From contig NC_052669.1 of NCBI RefSeq assembly GCF_016802725.1, positions 3,000,501-3,064,500 of the forward strand: DNA of 64,000 nucleotides. Reading direction: 5' to 3'. Below are positions 1 through 12,203 of the stretch, in pieces. The stretch's first letter is position 1, and each line of letters starts with the position of its first letter. A program made the position numbers and the translations under genes. The stretch comes from Solenopsis invicta (lineage: Eukaryota; Arthropoda; Insecta; Hymenoptera; Formicidae). The notes beneath the pieces are model-generated. The model had not been told where the DNA came from and made no database searches. It saw only the letters and a program-made list of their open reading frames with translations.

Positions 1-3000
1 TTTTCTTTACGACTGACTGTTTCATACTTTTAGCATATGTAATTCTTCCAAAAAAAAGGCCAACATTGCTGTATTATTTATATGAAACATCATTTCGTAT
101 GACATAACCAATTTAATGTTGGAAAAAGTTGCCGAATACGTAATTCAAGTTTTTTTTTTCTATATTTTTACGCAAATAAACGTTGAAAATTATAGCTTAA
201 TGTTTCTGTACCTAATATTACAATATTTAACACTTTGTGTAAGCAAATTATGTGTGTTTAAGATTATCAAATTCTTTCAAGAATTTTATATTCTCGCTTG
301 TATATGAGAATATGATTATTAATTTGATACTAATTCTTTTTTTGTATATTTATTGTAATAAAATTTGTAATGGTACAATTTAGGTCACTCATTATATTAT
401 TTAAAAACATCGATTTACTTTTTATAATAACTGCCAATATGCGTATGCATTAAATGTAAAATATTCTACAATAAAACGTGTTTTATAAAAATACAAAAAT
501 TTAATATGAAATTGCGTGATTAATTTAATTAAAAATTAACATCAGTTGTACTTGATTTGCTAAAAATGTTGTTAGCACGCACAAAACAAGATATAATTTA
601 TTAAATTTTCTCCACTATTTATTTCTCATTTGATTCATATTTTTGTTAATAAATACTGTTTATATTAAGTAAAAATAAAAACAAACATTAATTAGAGGTA
701 TGATTTTAGGTGACGTATTTTAGAAGACCAGTACATTTCAGTACCCATTTTTAATTTTTTGAAAAATATTTTAATGAAATTAAACTCAAATAATGGCCAG
801 GATTTATTAATTAATGAAAAAGATGATATTTGTATAAAATATCTGCATTTACTAGATGGATATAATTATCCATAGGATAATTTATCTTTGCGATTTATTG
901 ATAATTTTTTTCAGATGTATGTCTGATCGATGGCCGACTTTCATTTGCGTAAGCATTCGTTGCTACTCTTGCACACATTTTTTATCATAAAGAAATTTTC
1001 GAACGTATGTGTATGCTGAAACGTCCTCGCATTACGCTCCGAATACATCCGGGATCAATTTAAATATGCATCGTATGCTCAACTTATGAAAGTTCGCCGT
1101 ATTCGCGGGTGCAAGATGACGATCTCGGTAAAGCGTGAAACGAAAATCTTACCGCGGATTCACCTGCAAATTTTCGGTCTTCGAGCGCTAGAAGTATCAA
1201 CTTTCAGGCATTACTCGCCGATGCCTCAATAATGCTTCCCCGTTTCCGGAACTTTTCTCTTCTTGCGGCGTTCATACGATAAGAAAGCGCGAGCTACGTT
1301 CGTATATTCAATTCAAAAACTTTTCACGCGTCGAAATTCTGAACGTTTGCTTCGAAGACTCGAGACGTATGGCACCGACTTCAGAGAATAGTTTGCGTCT
1401 GGAAATTTTACTTAACGTCGCAGATTCGCATTTTTCACGATGACCAGTGTATAAACAACTTTTGTATGTTCTCACTTTACGAGTTTGTATGTACAAGAGA
1501 CACAATAATGAAAAGTAAGAGATACAGACCAAAATGGAATTGAACGTTTTATTTATCTTATAAGTCTAACATGATTATTTAAGATGTATTTTTTGAATTA
1601 CTCGGCATAAAATTGCACTCAATTCGTGGATAAAGTGCCTGCAGTATGTTTATCTTACGCTCTCTTGTTCATTTCAGTATTCTAGTACGTACCTTTGGGA
1701 CAACGTGTGCTTGTTTGTTCACACACAAGTAAATAAAACTATTATTCTGATGTAATATAAAACACGAGCTTTCTTACTAACAAGGGTATTGCATTTAAGA
1801 GAAACCTGATATTTTTTACTCTGCGTCTACAAAATTATACTGTTTATTATTTGTGAAGGTTCAGTTGGAGAATTGTCTTCTCTTTCTCTGTCAAGTATAA
1901 TATATGCGATTATAAATGTTTTTTTTTTTTTATTATGTACTTTATAAACAGTGGCTATAAATGATTTTTTTTATATATTTTAAAATGTGCGTGTTATATA
2001 CATTTGTACACATTACTTCATGAAATGAATATAATCTTTTAGAAGAGTAAGGTCTTTCATGTGAACCTTTCGTAGAAAATTTTGATTTATTCCATTTTGT
2101 ACGTAAATGTATAACTTTTGACACTTTATGCGTAGAAACGCGGGTAAAATTTTTCTTGACTATTTGAAATATACTCGTTCTGTTTTTAAACAAGTTTCTG
2201 TATTGGAACTGTCGAAAGTCGTCATTCTCTGGATTGCTTTAGCCGAGATAAGAAATATAAAATATAATTTTTATATTTCAAATTTCTTACACTCTTCTTA
2301 CGGGTAGTATGCAGCTTAATTTCTAAATTTCTTATTTATGGTATAAATTGAATTTCCGTATGTATTCTAAACATTTATATAATACGAATATTTGATCTAA
2401 ATAACAGAAAGTAGAGCTATTAAATTGAAATGTTCTCTCTTAAAAAATTATGATATTTTAACTATTCTCAGTTATTTTATCGAGAATACATGGAAGTCTG
2501 ATTGATATCACAGGAATAATATCTGTAACAATTTTAATACGCTCGTCGTCGGATCGTCGTCGAACCCAGAAATTAATTCTACCTTGTGTTAATTCAATAG
2601 TGGCAACTAATCTTTAATACATTCCATTGAAGCTACGATTGTGGCTTATAGCTGCTTAATGTCTTGTTTTCTGAATAAAAAGCTATTATATATGTGTGTA
2701 CATAGTTTTATTATTATGCAGAAAATTGTGTAAACTCCTATATATCATTTAAAAAAAATATACAATGAACTTTTTTATCCGAAAAATTGAAGACCATTAA
2801 TTGCCATAGCAATTGGGACTCGTAACACTGAGGAAAAAGGTATAAAATGTTACGTTTTCATTCATAACATTTTACATATTTTTCTCAATATTATGGGTCC
2901 CACGTTTCACCTATACGTTATTTATGTAACTACTGCAAATATTTTTATCTACTACCGCAAATGTATTTAACTCGCTAAATGTCATAACGAGAAAAGTTAC

Positions 3001-5660
3001 TCTTCAGAAAGTTTATTTCAACTAATTACTTTACTAACGTACGTTAGATAATCTCTTTTCGGACATGTTCCGCCCACTCGTGTTAGATTGTAATCTCGTT
3101 CATTATGTAAACGTACGTTACGGCGTGAAGGGATTGAACAGAGTGGGTAAACGTGTAAGGTCAATGAGATTCTACCTTTTACCTCTGTCTCACTTTCTCG
3201 TTATGTTACTAAACGATGAATCTATCTCCGCGGCTAAGGGTACCGAAGGCAGCAATTAAGCACTTGCCTTCGTCCATCGTAGTTTTCCCTTGAGGACTAA
3301 TTATTGTCTAAACGGACTAACTGTTTCCGTACACATCGAACGTTGTTCTATTGAACAATAGAATATCCTTCGAACTTGAATGCAGTTCGGAGGTAAACGA
3401 GATCCTCCTACTGGAAGATTGTTCTTGTCGTGGTATGGATAGAATTCTAAATTGTAATTCAACTGCCATCTCCTTCTTTATTCGTTACTGCATACGCATG
3501 AATGATTGGCCTCGCAGATAAACGTATTTGTTAAAAATATATCCAGTTATTTTTTAACAAATTTTTATTTTTCACAATGTTCCATTCACATTGATACGGC
3601 AGTTATTTTATGCAACTATTGTTTTCAATAATAGACAAATACATTACAAATAGTTGTATGCCTATAATCAAAATGGTTTTGAAAATTTTACAATAACTTA
3701 CATAAAACAATTTTATTTTATTTTTTTAGAAATTATTCATATATTTTTGTTAATTTTATAATGGAGAATATCATGTTACGATCTTCTGTTCCTCTCCGTT
3801 TATATTTTGTATAATAACTTTATTAATAATCATTATTTTAACTTGAAGACGATTATATTAGTCACTGAGTCGTTCAATTGATTCTAGATTCAAAATTATA
3901 AAATATTTATTATTTGGGATGCTATTTATAAAAATGTGACGACACTATATAATGGATCGAAAAGAAACAGAAGTGGTAACTCTTTTCACGAAAATAGATT
4001 TAAAAGTTGATTTTGTTTAACAAAATATTGTGTTCTGTTATAAAAGTATCTATTTATTTAAAGAAAAAGTATTACAAAATATATACGAATATATAGGTAC
4101 ACGTAACTTATTCTGTATATAGACTGTAGTATTGAAAATCTATAATACACATAACGTAAACTATAGATTAGCAATAACTACAATAATCTTATCGAATAAT
4201 TACTTTGATATGAAAAAAGATCATATTAGACTTGTTGAGCAGCTTTAAGGAACTGTATTAACAAAATTCCATTGCTATTATTTAACTTTGCATAACTCGA
4301 AACATGCACAGTCAAATAAAATATTAATAAATGAACGAACACTTATATACATATATATTCGTGTGTACTACGCTCAAGTTTAAAAAGAATGAGGAAGTGT
4401 GTGTAATTAAATGTTAAAATGTATTTTTTTTTAATGTCGAAATGTTTAAAGTAAAAATATCTTATAATAAACGTCGGCTTGTACTCGGCTTTACTACATT
4501 ATCGTCATTGCATAATGAGCTACTAAATAAATGATTTCATAACTAATCATTCTATTCGTCCCCTAATAATGGACATATTACATTACGCCGCCTTCTTTAT
4601 ATACGATATGTGGTTTGAAGCATTGAAATGAATAATAAGCAAAATGGCATGCTTTGGATTAACAAATATATTTACAAACTCCCCTATGACATTTTATACG
4701 CATTGTGGTTTCTGCAATAGATAATCAACTGATTTCTGTAGGGAATTTATATGAGGGGTAATGAAAAGCAGGAAATTTTGTCACTCTTAAATACCGGTAG
4801 CGACATCAAATAACGCACGTTAGAAAAAATTAGGTCAAAGATACGTATTGGAAAAGTAAAGGTCAGAAGAGGAAATCGATGTTTAAATTCAGTCTGAGAA
4901 AACTATGCGCTGATTCAGCGCTGCTTTATTGTGACTTTACTGTCATTATGGCGTGGATGTAATGACTTATATTCAAACACGAGATATTCTTTTACGAGAG
5001 AATTTTATTCTTCAGAGAAATAAAAATAGTGTGCAGTGCAATAATTCCGGAATTGTTTTTGCAAATCGCGCGACAGTAGGGGTTAAGCGTCGTTATATAT
5101 CACGGCGTGACTTAAGTTGCGACGCTCGATGCAACGAGCGCACAATTATGGTGATTTCCTTCGTTGTATTTCACGTGTATTTCCTTCAATCTGCATCTGA
5201 TCGTCTCTCGAGAATGCACAATTTGGTTAATGCGTTTGCCACACCCGCGACGGCACTCGTTTCTCAGAAATCCGAAACTCGTATTTCCATAATCGATAAA
5301 CATGTTAAATAGCGATCTTTGAGCCACGCTTCTATTTCGATTATGAAAAACTACGTTGTTATGGTCGTGGAAATCAATTTAATGACGTTCGCGAAAGATA
5401 TGAACGTCATGATCGATAGTTCCGTAAGTCAAAGCATTAAGGATGCAAATGGCGGTTCTTAGAAACTTTCGTTTTATATTCCTCTTTCCACTTCCATTTT
5501 CTTCATCGTAAAGGACTGTTTTTACATCAGTTTCACTTTTACTTTGGTCTATTTGCTTTAAAGTTGGGAGAGATTTATTAAAGAATTGTTTTTTTTTTAA
5601 AGATTATTTGCATATATACGTACTAAAATACTTAATTTGCAAGTAACTTAAAAATTTTTA
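1..5660. other. AT-rich non-coding DNA, no gene recognised
   Basis: I see no convincing coding sequence here. Most of it is A/T-dominated with many stops in all frames. GC-richer, CpG-containing patches lie near 960-1480, 3060-3440 and 5050-5330. They carry short open frames (for example 4953-5312 on the plus strand) whose translations show no recognisable domain and are judged to be chance. An imperfect hairpin with AT-rich arms of about 19 bp lies at 2249-2289. Intergenic or intronic status cannot be decided. Confidence 0.5.
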
Positions 5661-5964
5661 AACATCTCGAGTCGAAATTTTAATCCTATTTTTTACTTTT
5701 TTTTTACCCTTATTTTGATGCTTTGGGCCCTTAAATAGATCTTTTTTGATACCTTAAGCCTTAAACTCTCAAATGGACCTTTTTGGAATTGATCGAATCT
5801 ATTACGGTTTTTGTAGAGGGTTTAAAGAGGTTTTAAGAGGTCGAAAACCTCTTTTGAACTTCAATGTGGGAAATTTTCCGTTAAATTTGCCATTTTGAGG
5901 CTCACGGTGGAAGCTCAATAGATCTTTTGATCAAAATGAAACTAAAATTTTGACTCGGAATGTT
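5661..5964. mobile_element. 304-bp non-autonomous TIR element (MITE-like)
   Basis: The ends form an imperfect terminal inverted repeat of about 32 bp. The left end starts AACATCTCGAGTCGAAATTT and the reverse complement of the right end starts AACATTCCGAGTCAAAATTT. Outside, TTAA-like sequence flanks both ends with a one-base offset, so a TTAA or TA target duplication is possible but not proven. There is no transposase. The interior has its own inverted segments, including AAAGAGGTTTT facing AAAACCTCTTT around 5824-5860. The superfamily is not assigned. Piggybac-type (TTAA) or Tc1/mariner-type (TA) insertion are the options. Confidence 0.55.
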
Positions 5965-6359
5965 AAATGTATAGTATAATAAAATATCTGTTTGCAGCTC
6001 TTTGTTACAATCATACTGCAAAACGTTCAATGCATTCCGAAAAGGAGTATCGAATAAACAGAAGCGCCGCGGGGTGCGTCATACGGCCCACGCTGTATTC
6101 CTCGATTTATGTGACATTTCCACGGAAATCATAAATTTACGTGCGTCATATAGATCATCAAAAAAATGGATCGCACCTGCGTTGGAGCATTATTACCGTT
6201 GCGGCGCGGTGGAAGTGCGAAATTTATATTTCAGTCGCATCGTGTGTGCGAGCGACTACGACGCGCGTTTTCTATTCTCGACAATGAAAAAGCAGCCTTC
6301 GCGTTTATAACGCAGTAACATTGTGAAACCGCGCGATGACGCATTCCATAGGCCATATA

Positions 6360-6462
6360 ATGCCGATAACTCGCGTACATGTTACTACAATAATGAGCGT
6401 GTTCATCTTAATCGCGGTCGTACAAAGCGACGTTGTTCCATTCAAAGATTTGACGCATCTTG
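6360..6462 (+). CDS. Possible first coding exon of a secreted protein
   Basis: From the ATG at 6360 the frame reads a short polar start (MPITRVHVTT), a hydrophobic core (IMSVFILIAVV) and a polar QS|DVV junction, the layout of a signal peptide. It continues as PFKDLTHL and then meets a donor-like G|GTAACT at 6463, giving a phase-1 exon end. Two upstream in-frame codon choices exist; the ATG at 6336 would add MTHSIGHI. If read through the donor, the frame stays open to 6584. The signal-peptide plus donor arrangement is typical of small secreted proteins and neuropeptide precursors, but no mature peptide is recognisable. A chance open frame in CpG-rich DNA is the main alternative. Confidence 0.25.
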
Positions 6463-6917
6463 GTAACTTAGATAAAGTTTCATCTCATCAGCGTCGCATT
6501 AAAAATCATCATCTCGCGAAGAGCCAGCGAGCGCAAACGTTCGTATCAATTTTGTGTACAAATTTTTATTTCTTCCTGTCGTAGTCCTAGTGTAGATGGA
6601 GGTGACGGCGCGATATGAATGATTCGTGGGGTATCGTAGATCAGTTATCACGTTCAGACTGGAAAGGCTGATGCCCGGCAACGCCCGCAACCATTTCAAT
6701 TCTCAGACGGATATCTCGGTGGCGACGCGACGCGACGCGACGCGGCATGGCGCGGCACCGCGCTTTTCATTTCCCTCGAAAGATTTATGACGTGAATCAG
6801 ATGCATAAATCTCATCGCCCTGCGCAAATTCGCCGTTTGTCCGAGGCCAGCCGCATCTTTAGCATTTTAAATAGTGCGGCCGGGACAATTTGACTGGCGG
6901 CGAACGATAGCAAATCG

Positions 6918-7163
6918 ATGAGTGCGTTGGCAGAATTCGTTCATTATTCAAAACACGGGGGAGAGCTGTTGTTGGGTTACCAGTCTGTCTGGTCGGCTTC
7001 AATGGAATATATTAGCATCGTGCAGAGCAAAAGTGGTTCCCTTCAGAACCACTCCACGCCACTCTGCGTAAACGTCGCGCGCTTGCCACAGACTCTTCTG
7101 TTTTTCTTTTCCGTTCTTTCAACCGCGTTCGCCATGTACGAATATATGCGTCCAAACTGTCAG
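6918..7163 (+). CDS. Possible exon ending at a CAG|GTAAAA donor
   Basis: An 82-codon open stretch from the ATG at 6918 ends exactly in phase at CAG|GTAAAA, a strong insect-type donor at 7164. Near its end it has a hydrophobic segment (LLFFFSVLSTAFA) followed by MYEYMRPNCQ, which resembles a signal-peptide cleavage region. The N-terminal part before that is unusually long for a signal peptide, so the true start could be an internal codon or an upstream exon. No family is recognised. The same bases include a 13-nt match to the miR-8 mature sequence, judged coincidental. Confidence 0.2.
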
Positions 7164-7403
7164 GTAAAAAGCCCACGACGTAAAGGCTGCGGAACTTTCC
7201 ACGTTTTCATCACATCGACTAGCACATTCACTTCACAACTTTCTCTATGATACCTCAGTGCCTCATTACTTTTCGGTAAATATTTAACCTTATGCATCAG
7301 GCTGAATAGGGTGTCTAGATATTTATCCCTGCAACGTATACACTAAACGTTGCGCCAAGTATTGTAGTGAATATGCTAAAAAGCGGGATTTTACTTTTAG
7401 AAT

Positions 7404-7427
7404 TCTCTCTCTCTCTCTCTCTCTCTC
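7404..7427. repeat. (TC)n microsatellite
   Basis: This is an uninterrupted TC dinucleotide run of about 12 units on the boundary between the CpG-rich block and AT-rich DNA. Confidence 0.95.
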
Positions 7428-7555
7428 AAATCAACGTCGAGTCTTAAATTAACACTCTTTAGTTTATTATACGAAATAATATGTTTAATTCGATTTAATA
7501 ATTTTGCACGTAATAACAACGTGACGTAACACGCCCGTAAAATATATAAGTAAAT

Positions 7556-7558
<3 letters not shown>

Positions 7559-7591
<33 letters not shown>
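7559..7591. repeat. (TA)n microsatellite
   Basis: This is an uninterrupted run of about 16 TA units. It is self-complementary and prone to length change. Confidence 0.95.
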
Positions 7592-7593
<2 letters not shown>

Positions 7594-8427
7594 CATATAT
7601 TATGGAAGACTTTATCTCTTCTTTTGATTAAGAATATTAAATTCTGTATAATGAAACTTGCTGTATAACGCGTTAAACGAAAAAAGATGAGCGAAACTTT
7701 CCTGAAGTAAAATTAAAAATGCTATCCCAGATTAGAATCTTCACTTTTTGTACCACATAGAGAGTTAATTTTTTATTTGACTCTTTTGACTTTTGCGTGA
7801 ATAACGAAATGTTCTTGAGAAGGGATCTGTCTTTTTTTTTCATACTTGTTAACCGATTTACTTTATCTGTCGAACAGATTGTACGTGACAATTCAACCTA
7901 TAGGTTTTTATGCAGTATTGAATCCTTTAATCTTTCACTAAATGATTAATCGATATCAGGGGTAGTCATTACTACCCTTGGGGGTCATTAACGATATGGA
8001 TGGTGCCACGAACGTTAACCGATATTGAATATGGCTTAATCGATGAGAGCGGATGACTCGATTAGTTGCTGACGCGTCGTTACATCGATGTTTGTGACGT
8101 CTTATATACAGATATACAGATTATGCCATTTCGAAAAACAAATTTACATATCTAGAAACGCACGAGTTTTCGGAACGGATAGGAACAGTAATCAAGCGAT
8201 TGTGATTTTAAATTTACTCGGGTAACGCATTTTTTAAGTTCTTTGTTTCAAGTTGTTTTATGCACGTGTATACTATAATGACAATAAAAATGAATTTCTC
8301 GTTGATATTCAATTTTCGTGTATGGTCGAATTCTGCTTCGTATATTTAGATTCGTAAAAAGTATAAAAGGTAGTTATCTCCAAAATTCTATTTGTGGTAT
8401 CAAAATAGTGTTCGGATTCCCACGTGT

Positions 8428-8440
8428 CGTATATATAAAA
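8428..8440 (+). promoter_or_regulatory. TATA-box-like sequence
   Basis: A TATATAAAAGG motif lies about 25-35 bp upstream of an ATG-containing open frame at 8463. It matches the metazoan TATA consensus well, but such matches are frequent in AT-rich DNA. No initiator (TCAGT) is seen at the expected distance. Confidence 0.2.
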
Positions 8441-8462
8441 GGTCATACATGCGTGCAAATGC

Positions 8463-8645
8463 GTGTGTATGATGTATCGTTCATTCCGATTAAACGGCAA
8501 AACCGATTATAGTGATCTGTACATAGAAAAAGTGTATGACCCAGTTCGACGGTATCTGAAAAACTGGAATATATGTAACAACGTGAAAGAACTTGAAAAT
8601 TTGGAAAGTGTACCGTGTGAATTTGACAGCCCTTTAATTGTTTAA
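8463..8645 (+). CDS. Short unrecognised ORF (60 codons)
   Basis: The translation has a plausible soluble-protein composition: many D, E, K, R, N and L residues, with a stretch reading KVYDPVRRYLKNW and later ELENLESVPCEFD. It contrasts with the F/I/Y/K-rich chance frames around it. An overlapping open frame at 8318-8512 in another phase could be the upstream half of a frameshifted fragment. I recognise no domain. It could be an exon, a gene relic or chance, and I see no clear splice sites around it. Confidence 0.15.
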   Translation: MCMMYRSFRLNGKTDYSDLYIEKVYDPVRRYLKNWNICNNVKELENLESVPCEFDSPLIV

Positions 8646-9350
8646 TCAGTATAAATGTAGGACGGATTTTAGGAGTCTGGAGCGCCGAAGGACTACAAAA
8701 TATGCTCTCTGAAGCGAATTACTTAGTGGGATGGGATAGGTTAATTGGGAAAGAGTTACTCATAAAATGGAAATGGGTCAAATAATGACGACGACAGTTT
8801 TCTTTTTAAGAGTAGTTTTTCTTTTTGTGTCTTTATTCGTCTTTGTTAGAATTTTCTTTAACAGAATTAATTTCCGTTAAATACATTTATACCTGATGAA
8901 GATTCTTTTTAATTTTCTTTATCTATGTTATAAAATAAGAAGTTAAAAACTATTATTGCAAGAAACTGTAATATATCTGAAAGCACATTGCTATTAGTTT
9001 GTCTGTTTTTACATCATATAGATATGCGAATTTTTTAATTCTCTACCCGATTGAAAAGGGTAACTCGTTTTAATATTTTTAAAAAGCCTTTGATTTTTTT
9101 TTCAACATTAAATGATTCCAAAATTTCAATTTGCAAATTTCAATTTATGCAAAATTATCCTTGAGCAAATATTTAATTATATAAAATTACAAGAATATAT
9201 ACATTAAAATAATTTAAATTTAGCGCACGTATAGTTTTAAAAATTTTATTTATTTATAAAATAAAAATCGATTTAACGTTTCTGTTAAGAGTTATCACTT
9301 GTATGGTAAACAGAGTGATTATCATATTGTAGCTTGAATCAGTCCTATCT

Positions 9351-11860
9351 CTCGTGCAATTGTGTATTCAAAATATACGCGCCTCCGATAAACCGCAGCC
9401 GAAGGTAAATTATTCGGCAGAAATTTCAACCAACTTGGTGGTACACGGCCGTTCTCCATTCTAATTAAGATATTCAGGGCAAACGGAATTCTAGAAGTTT
9501 AAGCAAAACGCAAGAATACATCAGAATTTCCTTATGCATAATCAGTCGTAAGTAAGGTATGATGATTGTCCTTGCAGAGAGATGCCCGTCGCGATAGTTT
9601 GAAGGTGCAATACTCCGGCGGGTCACAATGCAATTAAACTGCGCGCAACACAGGTGTGCTATCGCGTGCATATTTCAGAGACGATGTATATGCTCGCCTC
9701 CCCGGGCACGGCAAAGTGCGTGCGGTGCGTGTATAATTCGCGCTGTTGAAATCCAACGTCGGGTGTGTAAATCGATCGATAACACCAAATGCATGTTATT
9801 CTCGTTAATTGCCTAAATCGATAGGGCCGTAGCGAAGATTTCCATCGTACCATCTATGGTTACGTTCATACCCAGCGCATCGACGCAGACCGTTAATGTC
9901 GAAATTGACAGAAAATCGTTAACGACGTACGTACCTACGTACGTACGTACGTACGTACGTACGTATGTACGTATGGCGCATTTGCAATGGGTTGCCGCGC
10001 TCAATGACGAACCTCGCGCTTCTCGAAATTAATAAAGTTCGACATTGAGTTCGTTGTTAGGTATTAATTCAGATACGACGAGCTGTGTTGCATTTCGCTG
10101 GCGCGTGATGCCGGATTTTGGAACAACAGTCTGACGTAGAATAGTTGGAATAAGACGAGCAACACGCAGCGCAGCTCTTGCGATTGATTAGATCATCCAT
10201 CTAACAATGTACGATTGCGAGCCAGATTATTTAAAAACGGGATGGGATAGATTGCGAGTATTTGCCTTTGTAGTGAAAAAAGACATATCGTGTCTCGCAA
10301 TTATGTTATGTTTTATTTTTTATGTTTTAATTTGTTAAAGAAATTTCGAAATTAATAGAATCAAGGTAGTAAAGAATTGGAAATGACATTCCTTTTAGAA
10401 ACCTTGTAGATATTCGATGCACACTTGACAAATTCTAAAGTAGCGATTTTCCATTTTCTGAAGTTAACGCACGAACTAAATTTATTTCCAAGATGAGATA
10501 ATTCTACAACTACGGATTCCAGTGCTGGATAAGTTTAAGAAACATTTATCACTAAAATTTCTATCGTTAGAAGTGTCACATCCTTGCGGTAATTATCTCA
10601 AAAGAAATAAATCTCTTGAATAGAGATTGAAAAGGAAGAGAGAGAAAGAAAAGTTTTCCTAAGTTTTTTACAATTTTAAATTAAAAAAAGAATTTTCTTA
10701 TATTTGTTGTTATACAATGTAAAATATTCGCTTGAGAATATCGCTTGAGCAATAACGTTTAATGCTTCGCTTTCCGAATCGTCACTCCCTTTTCTTCCAT
10801 CAACAATTTCGTTTGCACCTGCTTGGTATTCTCTTCACACTTATTTACCTTTGTTGATTTTCGCACGTGAACAAGTTAGGGAGTCACAGTCAAATCACAA
10901 TGTTGACATTTTCGGTCAGTGCTCCAGTTTATTTAACTAGTTTTACCGTTACGCTTACCGAATCTTCCGCTTGCAGTAATTGTTCATTCTCTAGAGTTGT
11001 ATGTGCTTTAACAATTTTGCGCAAAGAAGTCATCTTTTATTCACAGAAAACAATGTGAATTTAATAGTTGCAAAATTACGACTATATATTTCGTAATATA
11101 TCGGAATCTTCCACCAGTTCTCTATTAGATTTTTGTTCTGCTTTTGTATACAATCCCATAAATACTTTTGGAAAGAAATTATATAATTGGTTAATACATT
11201 GGTTAATAAAATGGTAGATTTAATTCATACTTTCTGATTACAAGATAAACTGATAAATCATAAAATGAAACATTTCGGCTTACGAGTTTCTAACTGGGGC
11301 AATATTGCGCTTGTTATTTTTTTATATTATATGCGGCAGTAAATCCTATATTTTTATTTTTATTTTTTATAAGTTTCAAGTTATTCCGACTTTACTTACA
11401 ATACACGTGAGTTTAAAACGTTTGTTATTTTTGTAAAAAGTTTTTTTTTTTACGTAGATTGTATAAATCGTCGAGTGCAAGTTATGTCGAGAATGTATAA
11501 CTGAAACGTTAATCCGAAACCGATTTATTACGCTCTAACGGAGCATTAATGTTACCAAGATCGTCGTGACAGGTAGGCGCGAGGCGCAACATCGACGAAT
11601 TATGCACAAAGCCATCCGGTCTCGGAAATTTGCGCGATTATTGGAGGGTTTATGCAGCCGTCATCTTATCTGCACTGCATGCTGGCATATGTATTCATGG
11701 ACAGAACACGCGTTAGTTAAGATACGCAGGCTGCCTGCAAATGGTTAGTGAAATCGTACATATCGCAATATGTTACGGCGTCGCATTCGCTCATTACGGT
11801 ACGCATAATGAAGCCGAAAATTTGATGCAAATCGTCATTAAGTTGCTTGTTATTTTAAAA
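9351..11860. other. Mixed-composition DNA, no gene recognised
   Basis: CpG-rich patches at about 9360-10200 and 11500-11830 alternate with AT-rich sequence. The short open frames present (60-68 codons) are mutually overlapping on both strands and show no protein-like features. The ACGT array at 9924-9974 is annotated separately. At 10726-10757 a short direct duplication of CGCTTGAG occurs. Confidence 0.5.
9924..9974. repeat. (ACGT)n self-complementary tetranucleotide array
   Basis: About 51 bp consists of ACGT/TACG units with three interruptions: a C after GTAC, and two TATG variants near the right end. Each unit is its own reverse complement, so the whole tract can fold into a hairpin or cruciform and reads the same on both strands. 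It is CpG-rich (one CpG per 4 bp). Confidence 0.9.
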
Positions 11861-12163
11861 TAATAAATGCAATTCAATTTTACATATTGTGTAAATCACA
11901 TATATGTGATATTTTACATGAGGCATTTGATTTTTTACGGAATAAAAGTTGTTACAAAAGTTCTATCGCAATTTCTAAAAAGTGGGTTTCAAGAAACGCA
12001 ATATTCTGCACTTATAAAAAGTTTATTGACAAATGAAACTAGAAATTTTTTTTATATTAATGTACAATTTTAGGTAGGTTTATTCAATTTTATCACTCAA
12101 AACATTTTGCATATCGTTTTATACAGAAGATACGAGACAAGATACAATCTCGTATAAATGTGT

Positions 12164-12203
<40 letters not shown>

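Larger units (their letters stand above)
5998..7260. other. CpG-rich block with several weak exon candidates
   Basis: Base composition shifts abruptly from the AT-rich flanks to GC-richer, CpG-dense sequence, including a run of GCGAC pentamers near 6722-6742. A pyrimidine tract followed by CAG just before 5999 resembles a splice acceptor, and good splice donors lie at 6463 and 7164. The block contains open frames of 102, 82 and 110 codons on the plus strand. It could be exonic, promoter or CpG-rich regulatory DNA. No homologous protein is recognised. Confidence 0.35.
7592..9350. other. AT-rich intergenic/intronic DNA, no firm gene
   Basis: No gene is recognised apart from the weak TATA/short-ORF candidate at 8428-8645. 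Around 7944-8045 there is a cluster of TTAAnCGAT-like motifs and a small hairpin (GGGGTAG, TCATTA, CTACCC), described in the findings. The remainder is A/T-dominated. Confidence 0.5.

Noticed and set aside
7153..7168. A 13-nt match (ACTGTCAGGTAAA) to the conserved miR-8 mature sequence
   Set aside because: The match ends after position 17 of the mature sequence, and no complementary star arm is present upstream, so no miR-8 hairpin can form. The same bases work better as a splice donor.
10723..10757. GCTTGAGAATA resembling miR-137
   Set aside because: The seed region differs (an extra C), there is no hairpin partner, and the sequence is instead a local duplication of CGCTTGAG.
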